A stretch of DNA of 64,000 bases, from assembly GCA_910576125.1 (NCBI GenBank), contig CAJTHM010000024.1:1-64000 (forward strand). Direction: 5' to 3'. Positions within the stretch are counted from its first letter, which is position 1. Each line of letters begins with the position of its first letter. The notes under the pieces were generated by a model, which saw only the letters and a list, made by a program, of their open reading frames with translations, was not told the origin of the DNA and did no database searches. Shown here in pieces: positions 1 through 7,555 of the stretch. The stretch comes from Lachnospiraceae bacterium (GTDB lineage: Bacteria; Bacillota; Clostridia; Lachnospirales; Lachnospiraceae). Made by a program: the position numbers and the translations under genes.

Positions 1-639
1 GTCCTGTACAGGAAGTGCCCAATTCAGGGAGGCCGCTATCTTTACGCCTACAGGTCTGCAAGGAAAGCTTCAGCAGAGGAGGCTTCCTACCTGGCCCGCA
101 GGGAGAAGCAGGACGATTTCCGCCCTGACGCGTATGAAAAGAAGCGGCGCGTCTTTGGGGTAATCGTGTTCGAGTCAGACCAGGATATCGATCCCAGGGC
201 TGCCTATCTCTGCTATGACGACCGGTGGCTGCTGGAGCTGGTGTTCAAACGCTACAAGAGCGACGAATGCCTTGACAGGACAGAAGTCCAGGGCGATTTC
301 TCGCTGCTTGGCTCAGAGTTTATAAACTTTATTTCCACGGTGCTCACCTGCCGTATGCTGCGCAAAGCGCGGGAAACCGGGCTGTTAGAAAAGGTATCTT
401 ATGGCGGGCTGCTTGATGATCTTTCCAGTGCATGGCGCATGGTTGGCTCGCCAGAAGAGCCTGCCACAGATGATGGTTTCTGGGTACATACGCTGAGTTA
501 TGTATTTGATGAGCTGGAAGCCCTTGGTCTTTCAAAGCCGATTCCTAAGCCAGCGCCTAAAAAGCGGGGCAGGCCGAGGAAAAATCCAGCGGAAGACAAA
601 CCAAAGCGACCAAGGGGGCGGCCAAGGAAAAACACCTGA
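1..639 (+). CDS. IS1634/IS4-superfamily transposase, C-terminal part (5' end outside window)
   Basis: The reading frame is open from base 1, so the protein begins upstream of the window; an internal start at 166 is not the true start. The visible part has the C-terminal catalytic region of IS4-superfamily DDE transposases, with the acidic segment LLELVFKRYKSDE where the last catalytic glutamate is expected (family knowledge; exact residue inferred). The last 30 residues contain two AT-hook-like motifs (KRGRPRKN and RGRPRKN) that should bind the minor groove of AT-rich DNA. The stop at 637-639 is followed at once by a truncated NERD gene, so the IS end lies close by. The family could also be described as IS1182-like, but the sequence style fits IS1634 better. 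Confidence 0.75.
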   Translation, partial: VLYRKCPIQGGRYLYAYRSARKASAEEASYLARREKQDDFRPDAYEKKRRVFGVIVFESDQDIDPRAAYLCYDDRWLLELVFKRYKSDECLDRTEVQGDFSLLGSEFINFISTVLTCRMLRKARETGLLEKVSYGGLLDDLSSAWRMVGSPEEPATDDGFWVHTLSYVFDELEALGLSKPIPKPAPKKRGRPRKNPAEDKPKRPRGRPRKNT

Positions 640-640
640 T

Positions 641-1292
641 CTGCTGCACCTCTATAGTACGGCAGATTGGGAAACTTATATTTGAATCCAAAAATTATAG
701 CGGGTGGATTTTTGGAACCGAATCTCAACAATATTGGACTCAAACACTACCCACTGGACGAGGGAGGTCACAGAAAAATCAATTTTATAATCCTATTTGG
801 CAGAACAAGGGACATCTGAAATGGCTTCAAACATTTCTTGCCGACCAAACTTTGCCTTTTTATTCTTATATTGTATTCAGTGACCGTTGCACATTAAAAG
901 ATATTGCGTTAACCAGCGGAAAACATTACGTTGTTAATCGGTACAACCTTTTTTCTGCGGTTCAACAGAATATTGCAAAGGTAGGAATACAGTTATCATC
1001 AGACAAAATCGATGAATTATTTGAAAAGCTGTACCCGCTTACGCAGATAAACGAAGCAGAGAAAATAACACATATTAGAAACATTCAACAAAGAGCACAA
1101 GACAACCTTTCGCAGAATATCTCTGCCCCAGCAGCAACACAAAATGTGGAGAAAACCCTATGCCCTCGTTGCGGTGGACAGCTTGTTATGCGTATTGTCT
1201 CTAAAGGAACTCGTCAGGGAAAACGATTTTGGGGCTGCTCCAATTATCCGAAGTGCAGATACATAGAGAATTTACCGGACGAACATAAATAA
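641..1292 (+). pseudogene. NERD-domain/topoisomerase C4 zinc-finger protein, 5'-truncated
   Basis: The frame ending at 1292 contains FESKNYSGWIFG at about 684-719, the core of the nuclease-related domain (NERD), and at the C-terminus a four-cysteine zinc finger of topoisomerase type (CPRCGG ... GCSNYPKC, about 1159-1257). The N-terminal third of the NERD domain is missing: the frame starts right at the end of the transposase, and an adjacent frame (DLLHLYST, 639-662) appears to carry the continuation, so a small indel near 663-680 is also likely. An alternative TTG start at 852 would remove the NERD core and is unlikely. Interpreted as a host or element gene interrupted by the insertion sequence. 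Confidence 0.7.
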
Positions 1293-1305
1293 GGAGTATT
1301 TGGAT

Positions 1306-2066
1306 ATGGCCTTAACAATCCAAGAACGCTTGAAAGACCTGCGTGTGGAGCATGGCTTGACGCTGGAACAGCTTGCGGAGCAGACGATTTCAAAGACATC
1401 AGCCACTATGCTCTTATCAAGCTGGCGAAGTTTTACGGCGTGACCACCGACTATCTGCTGGGGCTGTCTGAAATGAAGCGTCACTCAAACGCCGATCTTG
1501 CAGACCTGCGTTTGAGTGACAGAATGATTGACCTGCTGAAAAGTGGGCGGGTGGACAATGCCTTGCTGTGCGAATTGGCGGCGCACCCGGATTTTGTCAA
1601 GCTGATGGCTGACCTTGAAATCTATGTGAACGGAGCGGCGGTCAAGCAGGTGCAGGGTGCAAATGCGATAGTGGACGCTATGAGCGCAACAATCGTCAAA
1701 CAGCATAACCCCGATATAAGCGACCCACAGTTGCGGCAGCTTATCGCCGCCCATATTGATGACGACAGCTTTTGCCGCTACATAATCCAGCAGGACATAA
1801 ATGGGATAGCCCTTGACCTGCGTGAAACCCATAGGGACGATTTCTTTAGCGTCTCGGAGGATAACCCGCTGAAAGGATTTTTACAGGCCGCCGAGGAAGC
1901 CGCCAGCCCGGACAGCGACCCGGAGAAAGCGTCTTTGGTGTTTATCTGCAAACGGCTCCGGCTGAATTATGGCAAGTTGAGCGGAGAGGACAAAGCGGCG
2001 CTGAAACGGCTTGCGGGAAAATCGGACTTGCTGAAAAATCCAATCCCACAGCGGGGGAGGAAGTAA
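1306..2066 (+). pseudogene. XRE-family regulator of an integrative element, internal deletion in HTH
   Basis: ATG at 1306 follows AAGGAGTATTTGGAT and opens a typical Cro/C1 N-terminus (QERLKDLRVEHGLTLEQLAEQT). The frame then runs into a stop near 1440, while the next frame picks up at about 1383 with DDFKDISHYALIKLAKFYGV and continues to 2066. Roughly one recognition helix (the expected S-x-S-A-L-x-x-Y-E segment) is missing and the frame has shifted, so a deletion at about 1383 has destroyed the DNA-binding helix. The long C-terminal part without a recognised domain is familiar from regulators of Tn1549-like conjugative elements. A product starting at 1440 would lack DNA-binding ability. Confidence 0.7.
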
Positions 2067-2108
2067 GAAAATGATTTATTTTATTGCAAATTAGAAGGAG
2101 GATATTTC

Positions 2109-3140
2109 ATGGCAATATCTACATGGAGAGCGCATGATTTAGAGCAGTATGAAAAAGAAAAAACGCCGGAAGATGGAATTGAAAATGCTATTCTGTGTGA
2201 AAAATATAGTGAGGCTGAACTTCCTTTTTCATGGGATGACGCCATTTTCTGGTTAAAAAAATCATTGGAAATTCGAGAAAAACTGTATGAAAAAAATAGT
2301 ATCGAAAATATTTTTCAATACGAGCAAATGGCATATATTTATGCTCATAAGCCTTCGCACAATAATGCACTGAAATATTATCGGAAAGCACTTCGGATTC
2401 GAGAAAAAGCTGTAGGAAAATCTGATTTATCTCTGGTGGAAGATTATGTGTGTATAGCTGAAATTTATAGGTATATAGACATACAGAATTACGAAGAATG
2501 TGCAAAAAATATTTTTCGTGCAAAACAGATAGAGGAAGAAAATCGTCCGGCAGATAATCCTGTTTCTTTCTATGTGTATCAGGGATTGGCAGATTATTAT
2601 AACGTGCGGCATCGGACTAATGAGGAAGGAGGGCAAACTTCATCGAAAAAACCAACAGAGGATAGTATTTTAGAAAAAGAAGCCCTTCAAAATATGGTAA
2701 CTTCCGCAATAAAAGAATATGGGGCAGAAAGCTGTGAAGCGGTTGCGTGTCTGGAAAAATATATTCACGATATAGAACTTCCAACGCAAGAAAGATTAGA
2801 AATCGCAGGAAAAATTCTTAAAATATATTATGCTAATATAGGCATATTTGAAAGGCACAAAAAAAGTTACTGTCGTCCATTAAGTGATTTTATTAACTAT
2901 ACGACTTCTCGGATTGCAGCCGATATTTGGTTTTCATGGTCAACGGGCTATTGGTTCCCATGGAACACTGACGAAATGCAAAATCTGGATAGAAGCTGTA
3001 TCGGTTGGGGAATCAAATGGATAAAGGAAAATGTTTCTGAAGAAATAGCTGAAAAATTAATTAGAGGATTCAATTCAAACGACCAAAAAATGATTCGTGA
3101 AATTATTAGCCAATCGCAAATGAAAGAACCTGTGATATGA
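2109..3140 (+). CDS. TPR-repeat protein, probable element cargo
   Basis: 343 residues preceded by AAGGAGG (2095-2101). Residues 40-140 contain at least two tetratricopeptide-type helical pairs (for example AIFWLKKSLEIREKLY and NALKYYRKALRIREKA, each followed by a second helix), a fold used for protein-protein contacts. No enzymatic motif, signal peptide or membrane segment is visible; the C-terminal third is rich in Trp and aromatic residues. The gene is much more AT-rich than its neighbours, which suggests recent acquisition as cargo of the element around it. The function is unknown; TPR proteins of this size occur in signalling and in defence loci, but nothing here decides between these. 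Confidence 0.6.
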   Translation: MAISTWRAHDLEQYEKEKTPEDGIENAILCEKYSEAELPFSWDDAIFWLKKSLEIREKLYEKNSIENIFQYEQMAYIYAHKPSHNNALKYYRKALRIREKAVGKSDLSLVEDYVCIAEIYRYIDIQNYEECAKNIFRAKQIEEENRPADNPVSFYVYQGLADYYNVRHRTNEEGGQTSSKKPTEDSILEKEALQNMVTSAIKEYGAESCEAVACLEKYIHDIELPTQERLEIAGKILKIYYANIGIFERHKKSYCRPLSDFINYTTSRIAADIWFSWSTGYWFPWNTDEMQNLDRSCIGWGIKWIKENVSEEIAEKLIRGFNSNDQKMIREIISQSQMKEPVI

Positions 3141-3176
3141 CTTATAGAGTTTGGTGTAGCAAAGCCAGCCGAGCCA

Positions 3177-3283
3177 GTCAACGGTCAAGATGAACGGCGC
3201 ATAAATGCGCCGCCGTTGACAGACCCGCCCGCCTTTGCTGATGGGTAATCAAGGCGGGAAAGCCCTGAAATGGCTTTCCCGCC
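3177..3283. repeat. Pair of strong hairpins in element backbone
   Basis: First structure: GTCAACGG (3177-3184) pairs with CCGTTGAC (3213-3220) and encloses a second perfect hairpin, CGGCGCAT (3195-3202) with ATGCGCCG (3205-3212). Second structure: a 12-bp perfect stem GGCGGGAAAGCC (3253-3264) / GGCTTTCCCGCC (3272-3283) with a 7-nt loop, followed by a T-rich stretch, so it may terminate the 2109 gene. Clusters like this sit between regulator and mobilisation genes in Tn1549-like elements. Confidence 0.6.
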
Positions 3284-3550
3284 CATTTCAATTTTGAGAA
3301 AAGAACGGCCACTAAAATAAATGAGTGTGGCCACACATATAGTCACGGTGTCTAAAGGTTTGGGACATTTTGTCCCATAGGCTGAGGACGGTGGACGAGG
3401 GCTTTCATATACGCCCTGTCTGCTGCTGAAACCAGCCCTTTGTTTCCGGCTTCCCAGCCCCAAACAAAGCCCTGTTTTCCTGCCGCTTCAAATGCCCTTG
3501 CCCTCCCTGGCGGCAACGGCATTTTCACGGCAACGCCGACAGAGCGTATA

Positions 3551-3665
3551 ACACACTACACTTTGCTTCGCAAAGTCGTGTGCCAAATGGGGCGCTGCCC
3601 CCTTTGGATACCCCCACAACAAACAGGCGCTATGCCCCTTGCCGGGAGCATAGCGCCGTTTGTTG
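3551..3665. other. Candidate origin of transfer (oriT-like hairpin cluster)
   Basis: Three inverted repeats occur in about 115 bp without a gene: ACTTTGC-TTC-GCAAAGT (3560-3576); CCAAATGGGGC / GCCCCCTTTGG (3583-3607); and a long imperfect palindrome whose arms are 3617-3635 and 3648-3665, with one bulged base. This arrangement just upstream of mobilisation genes is what oriT regions of MobP-type elements of the Tn1549 group look like. The expected mobC and relaxase start do not follow; the sequence instead runs into a LytTR fragment at about 3720, while a relaxase C-terminus is found at 10091. Assigning a nic site is not possible by eye. Confidence 0.45.
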
Positions 3666-3720
3666 TCAGCAGCCCGTTTCACGGTCTGCGTGTAGTTCCT
3701 TGTAAACTGACCTAAGTCGG

Positions 3721-3972
3721 AACCACAATATCATCCTGTACCTGAAAGACGGAAGTATGGAATACTATGCGAAGATCGGGGATTTGGAGGAGGAGCTGGC
3801 GGGGCAGTTCTACCGCATCCACCGGGGATACCTTATCAACCGTTTCCATGTGGAGGGTTACGATAAGACGGAGGTAAGGATGGCAAACGGGGATAAGCTG
3901 CTGCTATCAAGGTATAAGTATGACGGCTTTGTGCAGGCGTACATGGATTACATTTCGGAGGAAAGCCTATGA
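3721..3972 (+). pseudogene. LytTR DNA-binding domain of an AgrA-type response regulator, N-terminus missing
   Basis: The frame is open from about 3721 and reads NHNIILYLKDGSMEYY and onwards, with the conserved FYRIHRGYLIN segment (about 3805-3843), diagnostic of the LytTR domain. The receiver domain is absent; the upstream sequence belongs to the element, so the gene was cut at about 3715-3720. It ends with an ATGA overlap into a membrane sensor fragment, the usual AgrA-AgrC style layout. An internal ATG at 3757 could start a peptide of 71 residues, but it lacks the first strands of the domain. Confidence 0.7.
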
Positions 3973-4308
3973 GCCAGCCAGCGTTTGAAATAGTGAATAG
4001 CATCTTGGATATATGGAAGATTGCCGTACAAGCCATCATGTTCCTTGTTTTGTGGACGGCGGCTTTCAGAGGGAAAAAAGGATGGCATTGTGGCATTGCT
4101 GTTTATCCTTGCCGCAACGGGTGTACCGATGTCAGTCGATTGGAATGGCGGTATTCGTTTTCTTTTATACGGCACTATTTGTTGCAATGACGGTTATTTT
4201 TCACATGCTCATTAAAGGGGAAGCCATAATGGCCTTGCAGAATGTCATTTTGCTTTCTATTCTAAATTTTGTTGGGAGCATGATTCCTATGCGCCGAGGA
4301 ACTGTTCC
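3969..4308 (+). pseudogene. Membrane sensor part of an AgrC-like histidine kinase, frameshifted
   Basis: The ATG at 3969 overlaps the LytTR stop and opens a hydrophobic N-terminus (IWKIAVQAIMFLVLW). The membrane-protein reading then moves through all three frames: frame of 3969 to about 4080, frame of 4021 (GIVALLFILAATGV), then the frame of 4013 (MAVFVFFYTALFVAMTVIF and LQNVILLSILNFVGS) up to about 4305. The pattern of transmembrane helices fits the sensor region of GHKL-type kinases. At least two indels make it non-functional. Its ATP-binding end lies further on at 4721-4902. Confidence 0.55.
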
Positions 4309-4653
4309 GTGCTGATAACTGTCGGTGCGACTCTGAATGAGTATAGGGCAGATTCATGGCCCATTGGGTATGATTCGGAATTTGATGTGCGTTCACAGAA
4401 CAGTTTCTATAAAAGGACGAGTGAAAAGAAAGACAGGCAGAAGGAACTGCTGGAAGAATATATGGAGAAGCGGGCGCAGACTAAGAGACAGCAGCAGGAG
4501 TTATTGGATGAAAAGGTTGCAAAGGCGAAGCAGGAAAGAAGCAGGCTGGCAAAGGCGTGGGCTGATGAAAGGCAGATAGCGGCGGCATCCAATGCTTATG
4601 ATGCAAATGTCATGACTGAAACAGCGGCAGGCGGAGATACGCTGCTCGGATAA
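4309..4653 (+). CDS. Small coiled-coil protein, unrecognised
   Basis: GTG at 4309 opens 114 residues. Residues 35-92 are a highly charged helix (EKKDRQKELLEEYMEKRAQ and so on) with heptad character, so a coiled coil is likely; no cysteine, signal peptide or membrane segment. No good ribosome binding site precedes 4309, so the true 5' end may have been lost at the junction with the kinase fragment. A hairpin without T-run follows at 4693-4720. A similar charged-helix style is seen in the small protein at 28695-28931. The function is unknown. Confidence 0.4.
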   Translation: MLITVGATLNEYRADSWPIGYDSEFDVRSQNSFYKRTSEKKDRQKELLEEYMEKRAQTKRQQQELLDEKVAKAKQERSRLAKAWADERQIAAASNAYDANVMTETAAGGDTLLG

Positions 4654-4692
4654 ATGCGGGCATCATGCTCGGATTTACTGCAAGGGGGCATG

Positions 4693-4720
4693 GGCGGCTC
4701 CGAATGACAGAGGAGCCGCC
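4693..4720 (+). terminator. Hairpin after the coiled-coil gene
   Basis: GGCGGCTCC (4693-4701) and GGAGCCGCC (4712-4720) form a perfect 9-bp GC-rich stem with a 10-nt loop; a T-rich stretch follows after 7 bases. The kinase fragment resumes at the base after the stem. Confidence 0.5.
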
Positions 4721-4902
4721 AGTATGATTTTTTCAAGGAGGGCGGGAAGCTGATCTTCTCCGTAAGGAACCCCGTGGCAGAGAAAGTGCAGGCCACGGAA
4801 GGTACCGGCCTGTCGAACGTGAAGGCCGTGGCGGATAAATACGAGGGCGATTTCGCCGTTTCCTGTGACGCGGAAAAGTTCCAGGCGGTGGTGATGTTAT
4901 AA
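4721..4902 (+). pseudogene. C-terminal ATPase fragment of a GHKL histidine kinase
   Basis: The frame ending at TAA 4900-4902 reads YDFFKEGGKLIFSVRN, then TEGTGLSNVKAVADKYEGDF, the G2-box and C-terminal strands of a GHKL ATPase as in AgrC-like kinases. It begins directly after the hairpin of the preceding gene. With the sensor fragment at 3969-4308 it probably represents one kinase gene whose middle was replaced by the 4309-4720 segment. Confidence 0.65.
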
Positions 4903-5049
4903 ACTTTATGGTCATTTCGCGCAATTTATAGTCACTTGGTGCAATCGCGGTTTGAAATGCGGGCGTATCTGCCGATAGATTTTATGAAACAGCAAATTGT
5001 ATGCAGGCCAGGGTTGGCACAAAAATATTAAGTCAAGGAGGATGATAGT

Positions 5050-5793
5050 ATGTCTATGCATGTGAATGGAAGCACACAGCAGGCGGGAACCGAATGGTTC
5101 CGGAACATGAAGACGCAAAAGCCTGACAGGAATGCTCCGGAGGCGCAGCCGCCACAGGCTGACAGGGCGGTGAATGTCACAATCTCAAGGGAGGGGCTTG
5201 AAAGCCTGCAAAACGGCGGCAAGACCAGAACCCACGAGGGCGTGGTGAAGCAAAAAGAGTCCATAATGCAGGCATCAAAGTCCATAGGGGCAGGTTATGG
5301 ATACCGTCTGTCCGAGGAAGCCGGGAAGCTGAAAGGGCAGAGGGATAACGGCGGCGCATACAGCTTTTCGGACAGGGCAGCGGACTATGTAAGGGCGTAT
5401 GGGAACCTTTACGATGAGATTGTGCAGGGCTATAAGGACGGTACGGTGGAGCGTTATGTGGGGGATGAAAATTCTGAAACGGGGTTCCGTAAGATGACGC
5501 TTGATGAGGAACTGGCCGGACTGGATAAGGCGTTCCAGAAGATGGCTGACGGTGCAGGTGTTAAGGAAATGATTTCAGGCGAGTTCAATAGGCTGGCATC
5601 CAAGGCAGGGAGCAGTCAGACAGCATTCACGGATGTAAACAAGAAGCCGCAGGGTACAGACGTGTCGCAGAAACTGATGGCGCTGGCACAGGCGTGGAAG
5701 AATGCCTATAAGGTTTCCGGCTCCAAAGAGGGTGGCATGGAGAAAGTATTATCCATGCTGGACGGTATGTTCGGCATAAAATATGAAGCGTAG
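5050..5793 (+). CDS. Unrecognised cytoplasmic or exported protein of a local gene family
   Basis: 247 residues, start ATG 5050 with AAGGAGG at 5035-5041. No signal peptide, membrane segment or catalytic motif is visible. The N-terminus (MSMHVNGSTQQAGTEWF) is polar, followed by a Pro/Gln-rich linker to residue 37, the motif VTISREGLESL (about 39-49) and a mainly helical C-terminal half. It is the first of three closely spaced genes. The upstream region and the last codons of this gene recur, fused together, at 23376-23440, where the body of the gene is deleted. I recognise the style from Lachnospiraceae genomes but cannot assign a function. Confidence 0.55.
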   Translation: MSMHVNGSTQQAGTEWFRNMKTQKPDRNAPEAQPPQADRAVNVTISREGLESLQNGGKTRTHEGVVKQKESIMQASKSIGAGYGYRLSEEAGKLKGQRDNGGAYSFSDRAADYVRAYGNLYDEIVQGYKDGTVERYVGDENSETGFRKMTLDEELAGLDKAFQKMADGAGVKEMISGEFNRLASKAGSSQTAFTDVNKKPQGTDVSQKLMALAQAWKNAYKVSGSKEGGMEKVLSMLDGMFGIKYEA

Positions 5794-5807
5794 AGGAGGT
5801 GGTGGTT

Positions 5808-6494
5808 ATGTCAAGAATCACAGATTACAGTTTTTTGTTTCAGAGTATGTTTGGAACAAAAAGTACAAAAGGTACGAGCATTATAGGCAGCTTTCAGTTG
5901 TCGCAGTTAAACAGCGGTTCCATACAGGCGCAGTTAAGGGCGGCGGGTATTGATACGAACAGCAGGCAGTATAAGGCCGCGATGAAAGAAATGATGCGGA
6001 ATGGAAACGGTGCGATGTACACAAATATCCAGTGCATTAAAAATTCCATGAAATGCTATGATAAAGACGGAGATTACATTGATCCGGCTACAGGATTGGC
6101 AGGACTTTTGGTAACAGATGAAAATGAAAGCAGCCGGAAACGTATTATCTCCATTCCTGATAGTAGCAAAGATGAGATGTTTGAGCAGACTAAGAAAGAA
6201 TTTCTGCGTGAAAATGGTGTTTTGAATGGCGATACGACAAAACGGTCAGATGTGTACACGAATTTACATCGCAAGGTACAGAAAAATGACCGATTGGCAG
6301 CAGGGTATACCATGCAGCAGTACGAGCGGGCATATCGGAAGGCATTTTTGGATGCAGCAAGGAAAGCTGATCCTAAGTGGGAGATTGGAAAGCCAATTCC
6401 GTATGGGGCATTGGACGGTGTCACAAGGGAATCCGTGGAAGCGAACTTGAAGAAATCAGGCAGTTCTCTTACATCATTGGATATACAGATATAA
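5808..6494 (+). CDS. Unrecognised protein with YDKDGDYI motif, second gene of the family
   Basis: Start ATG 5808 chosen because GAGGAGG lies just upstream (5794-5800); 228 residues. The N-terminal part (SRITDYSFLFQSMFG) is followed by a conserved block AAGIDTNSRQYKAAMKEMM and, at about residues 83-100, CYDKDGDYIDPATGLAGL, an Asp-rich loop that resembles but does not match a canonical EF-hand. The same blocks are found at 23459-23740, so this is a true gene family. No signal peptide or membrane segment. It lies 15 bp after the previous gene and is probably cotranscribed. The function is unknown. Confidence 0.6.
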   Translation: MSRITDYSFLFQSMFGTKSTKGTSIIGSFQLSQLNSGSIQAQLRAAGIDTNSRQYKAAMKEMMRNGNGAMYTNIQCIKNSMKCYDKDGDYIDPATGLAGLLVTDENESSRKRIISIPDSSKDEMFEQTKKEFLRENGVLNGDTTKRSDVYTNLHRKVQKNDRLAAGYTMQQYERAYRKAFLDAARKADPKWEIGKPIPYGALDGVTRESVEANLKKSGSSLTSLDIQI

Positions 6495-6506
6495 TCCTTA
6501 CACCCT

Positions 6507-6544
6507 AGACCGCAGAGGCGCATAATGCTTTGCCTCTGCGGTCT
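6507..6544. repeat. 13-bp perfect hairpin between family genes
   Basis: AGACCGCAGAGGC (6507-6519) pairs fully with GCCTCTGCGGTCT (6532-6544) around a 12-nt loop. No T-run follows, so it may act as an RNA processing or pausing structure rather than a simple terminator. It starts 13 bp after the stop of the preceding gene. Confidence 0.6.
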
Positions 6545-6560
6545 GCCCGGAGGTGAGGCA

Positions 6561-6635
6561 ATGAACCGCTCGGACTTATTACGAGGGAACGGGCGCGGCT
6601 CTGACCGACAGAGGGGTTGCAATAAAAATAATTGA
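6561..6635 (+). CDS. Possible 24-residue ORF
   Basis: ATG 6561 is preceded by GGAGGTGAGGC, an almost perfect ribosome binding site, and opens MNRSDLLRGNGRG and onwards, ending at TGA 6633-6635. Arg/Gly/Asn-rich, no hydrophobic segment. It could equally be non-coding sequence of the palindrome-rich spacer. Confidence 0.25.
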   Translation: MNRSDLLRGNGRGSDRQRGCNKNN

Positions 6636-6656
6636 TGACAATGGAGGATTTGAAAA

Positions 6657-7154
6657 ATGAGCGTAAATGGAATAGGAACAACAGGATATCCGCTGACAGG
6701 ATACACGGCAAGGAAGATGGAAAGAAGCGTGGAACCCGGAACGGTGGGATTCATGGAAGCGGTGGAAGAAAAAGCGGCGCAGGGCAGGGCAGCCGGCCAG
6801 GACGAGAAAGCCTTTGAGATGGTCGGACGAGGTGCCCCGCAGGAAGTGAAGGATGCGTGGATGGATGCGGCGAAAGAAGTAAATGCGAACGGCATGGGAA
6901 TCCGGGGCAACGGGATGATGAGCCACATATCGCAGATGATGGTGCAGCGGCTTAATAAACAGCTTAAGGGTGAAACGGAGAATTTTGACATTCTTGGAAG
7001 CACGGTGGAATCTGCGATCAAGGCAGCGAAAGAAGCGCTGTACGATTTGGAGCATCCAAGAGTATATACGCCCAGAAGCATAGAGGTTCAGCAGGCCCGC
7101 ATCAAAGAAGGAAAATTTTATAGAGCATTTTTGGAGAAGCTGGAGCAGTTATAG
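6657..7154 (+). CDS. Unrecognised protein with MSVNGIG start, third gene of the family
   Basis: 165 residues; ATGGAGG (6636-6642) is some 14 bases upstream of ATG 6657, so the ribosome binding site is present but distant. The N-terminus MSVNGIG and a Ser/Thr/Gly/Tyr-rich stretch to residue 20 are shared in style with the fragment at 7274 (MSVSGIG) and the protein at 23742 (MDITGIA). The rest is helical and charged. No signal peptide, membrane segment or known catalytic motif. Polar N-termini of this type are seen in substrates of signal-less export routes such as the flagellar pathway, but this is speculation. Confidence 0.55.
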   Translation: MSVNGIGTTGYPLTGYTARKMERSVEPGTVGFMEAVEEKAAQGRAAGQDEKAFEMVGRGAPQEVKDAWMDAAKEVNANGMGIRGNGMMSHISQMMVQRLNKQLKGETENFDILGSTVESAIKAAKEALYDLEHPRVYTPRSIEVQQARIKEGKFYRAFLEKLEQL

Positions 7155-7273
7155 GACGCAAATTGCCCATAAGCCACAGCGCGATAAGGCATGGCAGGCA
7201 TCCCCGGCGTTCCGGCAGATTGGGGAATCGGGGAGCAGGAGGAGAACGGAAAAAGAATGGAGGATATTTAAGA

Positions 7274-7339
7274 ATGAGTGTTAGTGGAATCGGAAGCATT
7301 GCGCCTTCCGGGCAGGGGAACACTGTCGGGCGGCCTTGA
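7274..7339 (+). pseudogene. N-terminal stub of a paralogue (MSVSGIG)
   Basis: ATG 7274 with GGAGG at 7259-7263 opens 21 codons (MSVSGIGSIAPSG and onwards) that repeat the start of the 6657 protein, then hit TGA at 7337. This looks like a paralogue cut after about 15 codons. The following 215 bases hold no supportable gene. Confidence 0.45.
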
Positions 7340-7555
7340 TATAAAAGCATAGCAGGAAATAAAATGATAAGAAACAGACCACCGATATAGACGCCTCCAT
7401 ACTGACAGACCATATGATGCTTGTAATCAAAAGAGGAAAGGAAAAGCACAATCCAGACGGAACCGGCGATACCGTCAAGAAATATTTGTGAGTTAGTAAG
7501 AATCCTGATATAATGGGTACAAACGCCCATCCGGGGCAGAAAGGCAGGGAGAAAA
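7340..7555. other. Unassigned spacer
   Basis: AT-richer stretch between the paralogue stub and the next HTH gene. The minus strand shows hydrophobic translations in two frames that could be debris of a membrane protein, but no start, ribosome binding site or recognisable motif. I see nothing else in it. Confidence 0.4.
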
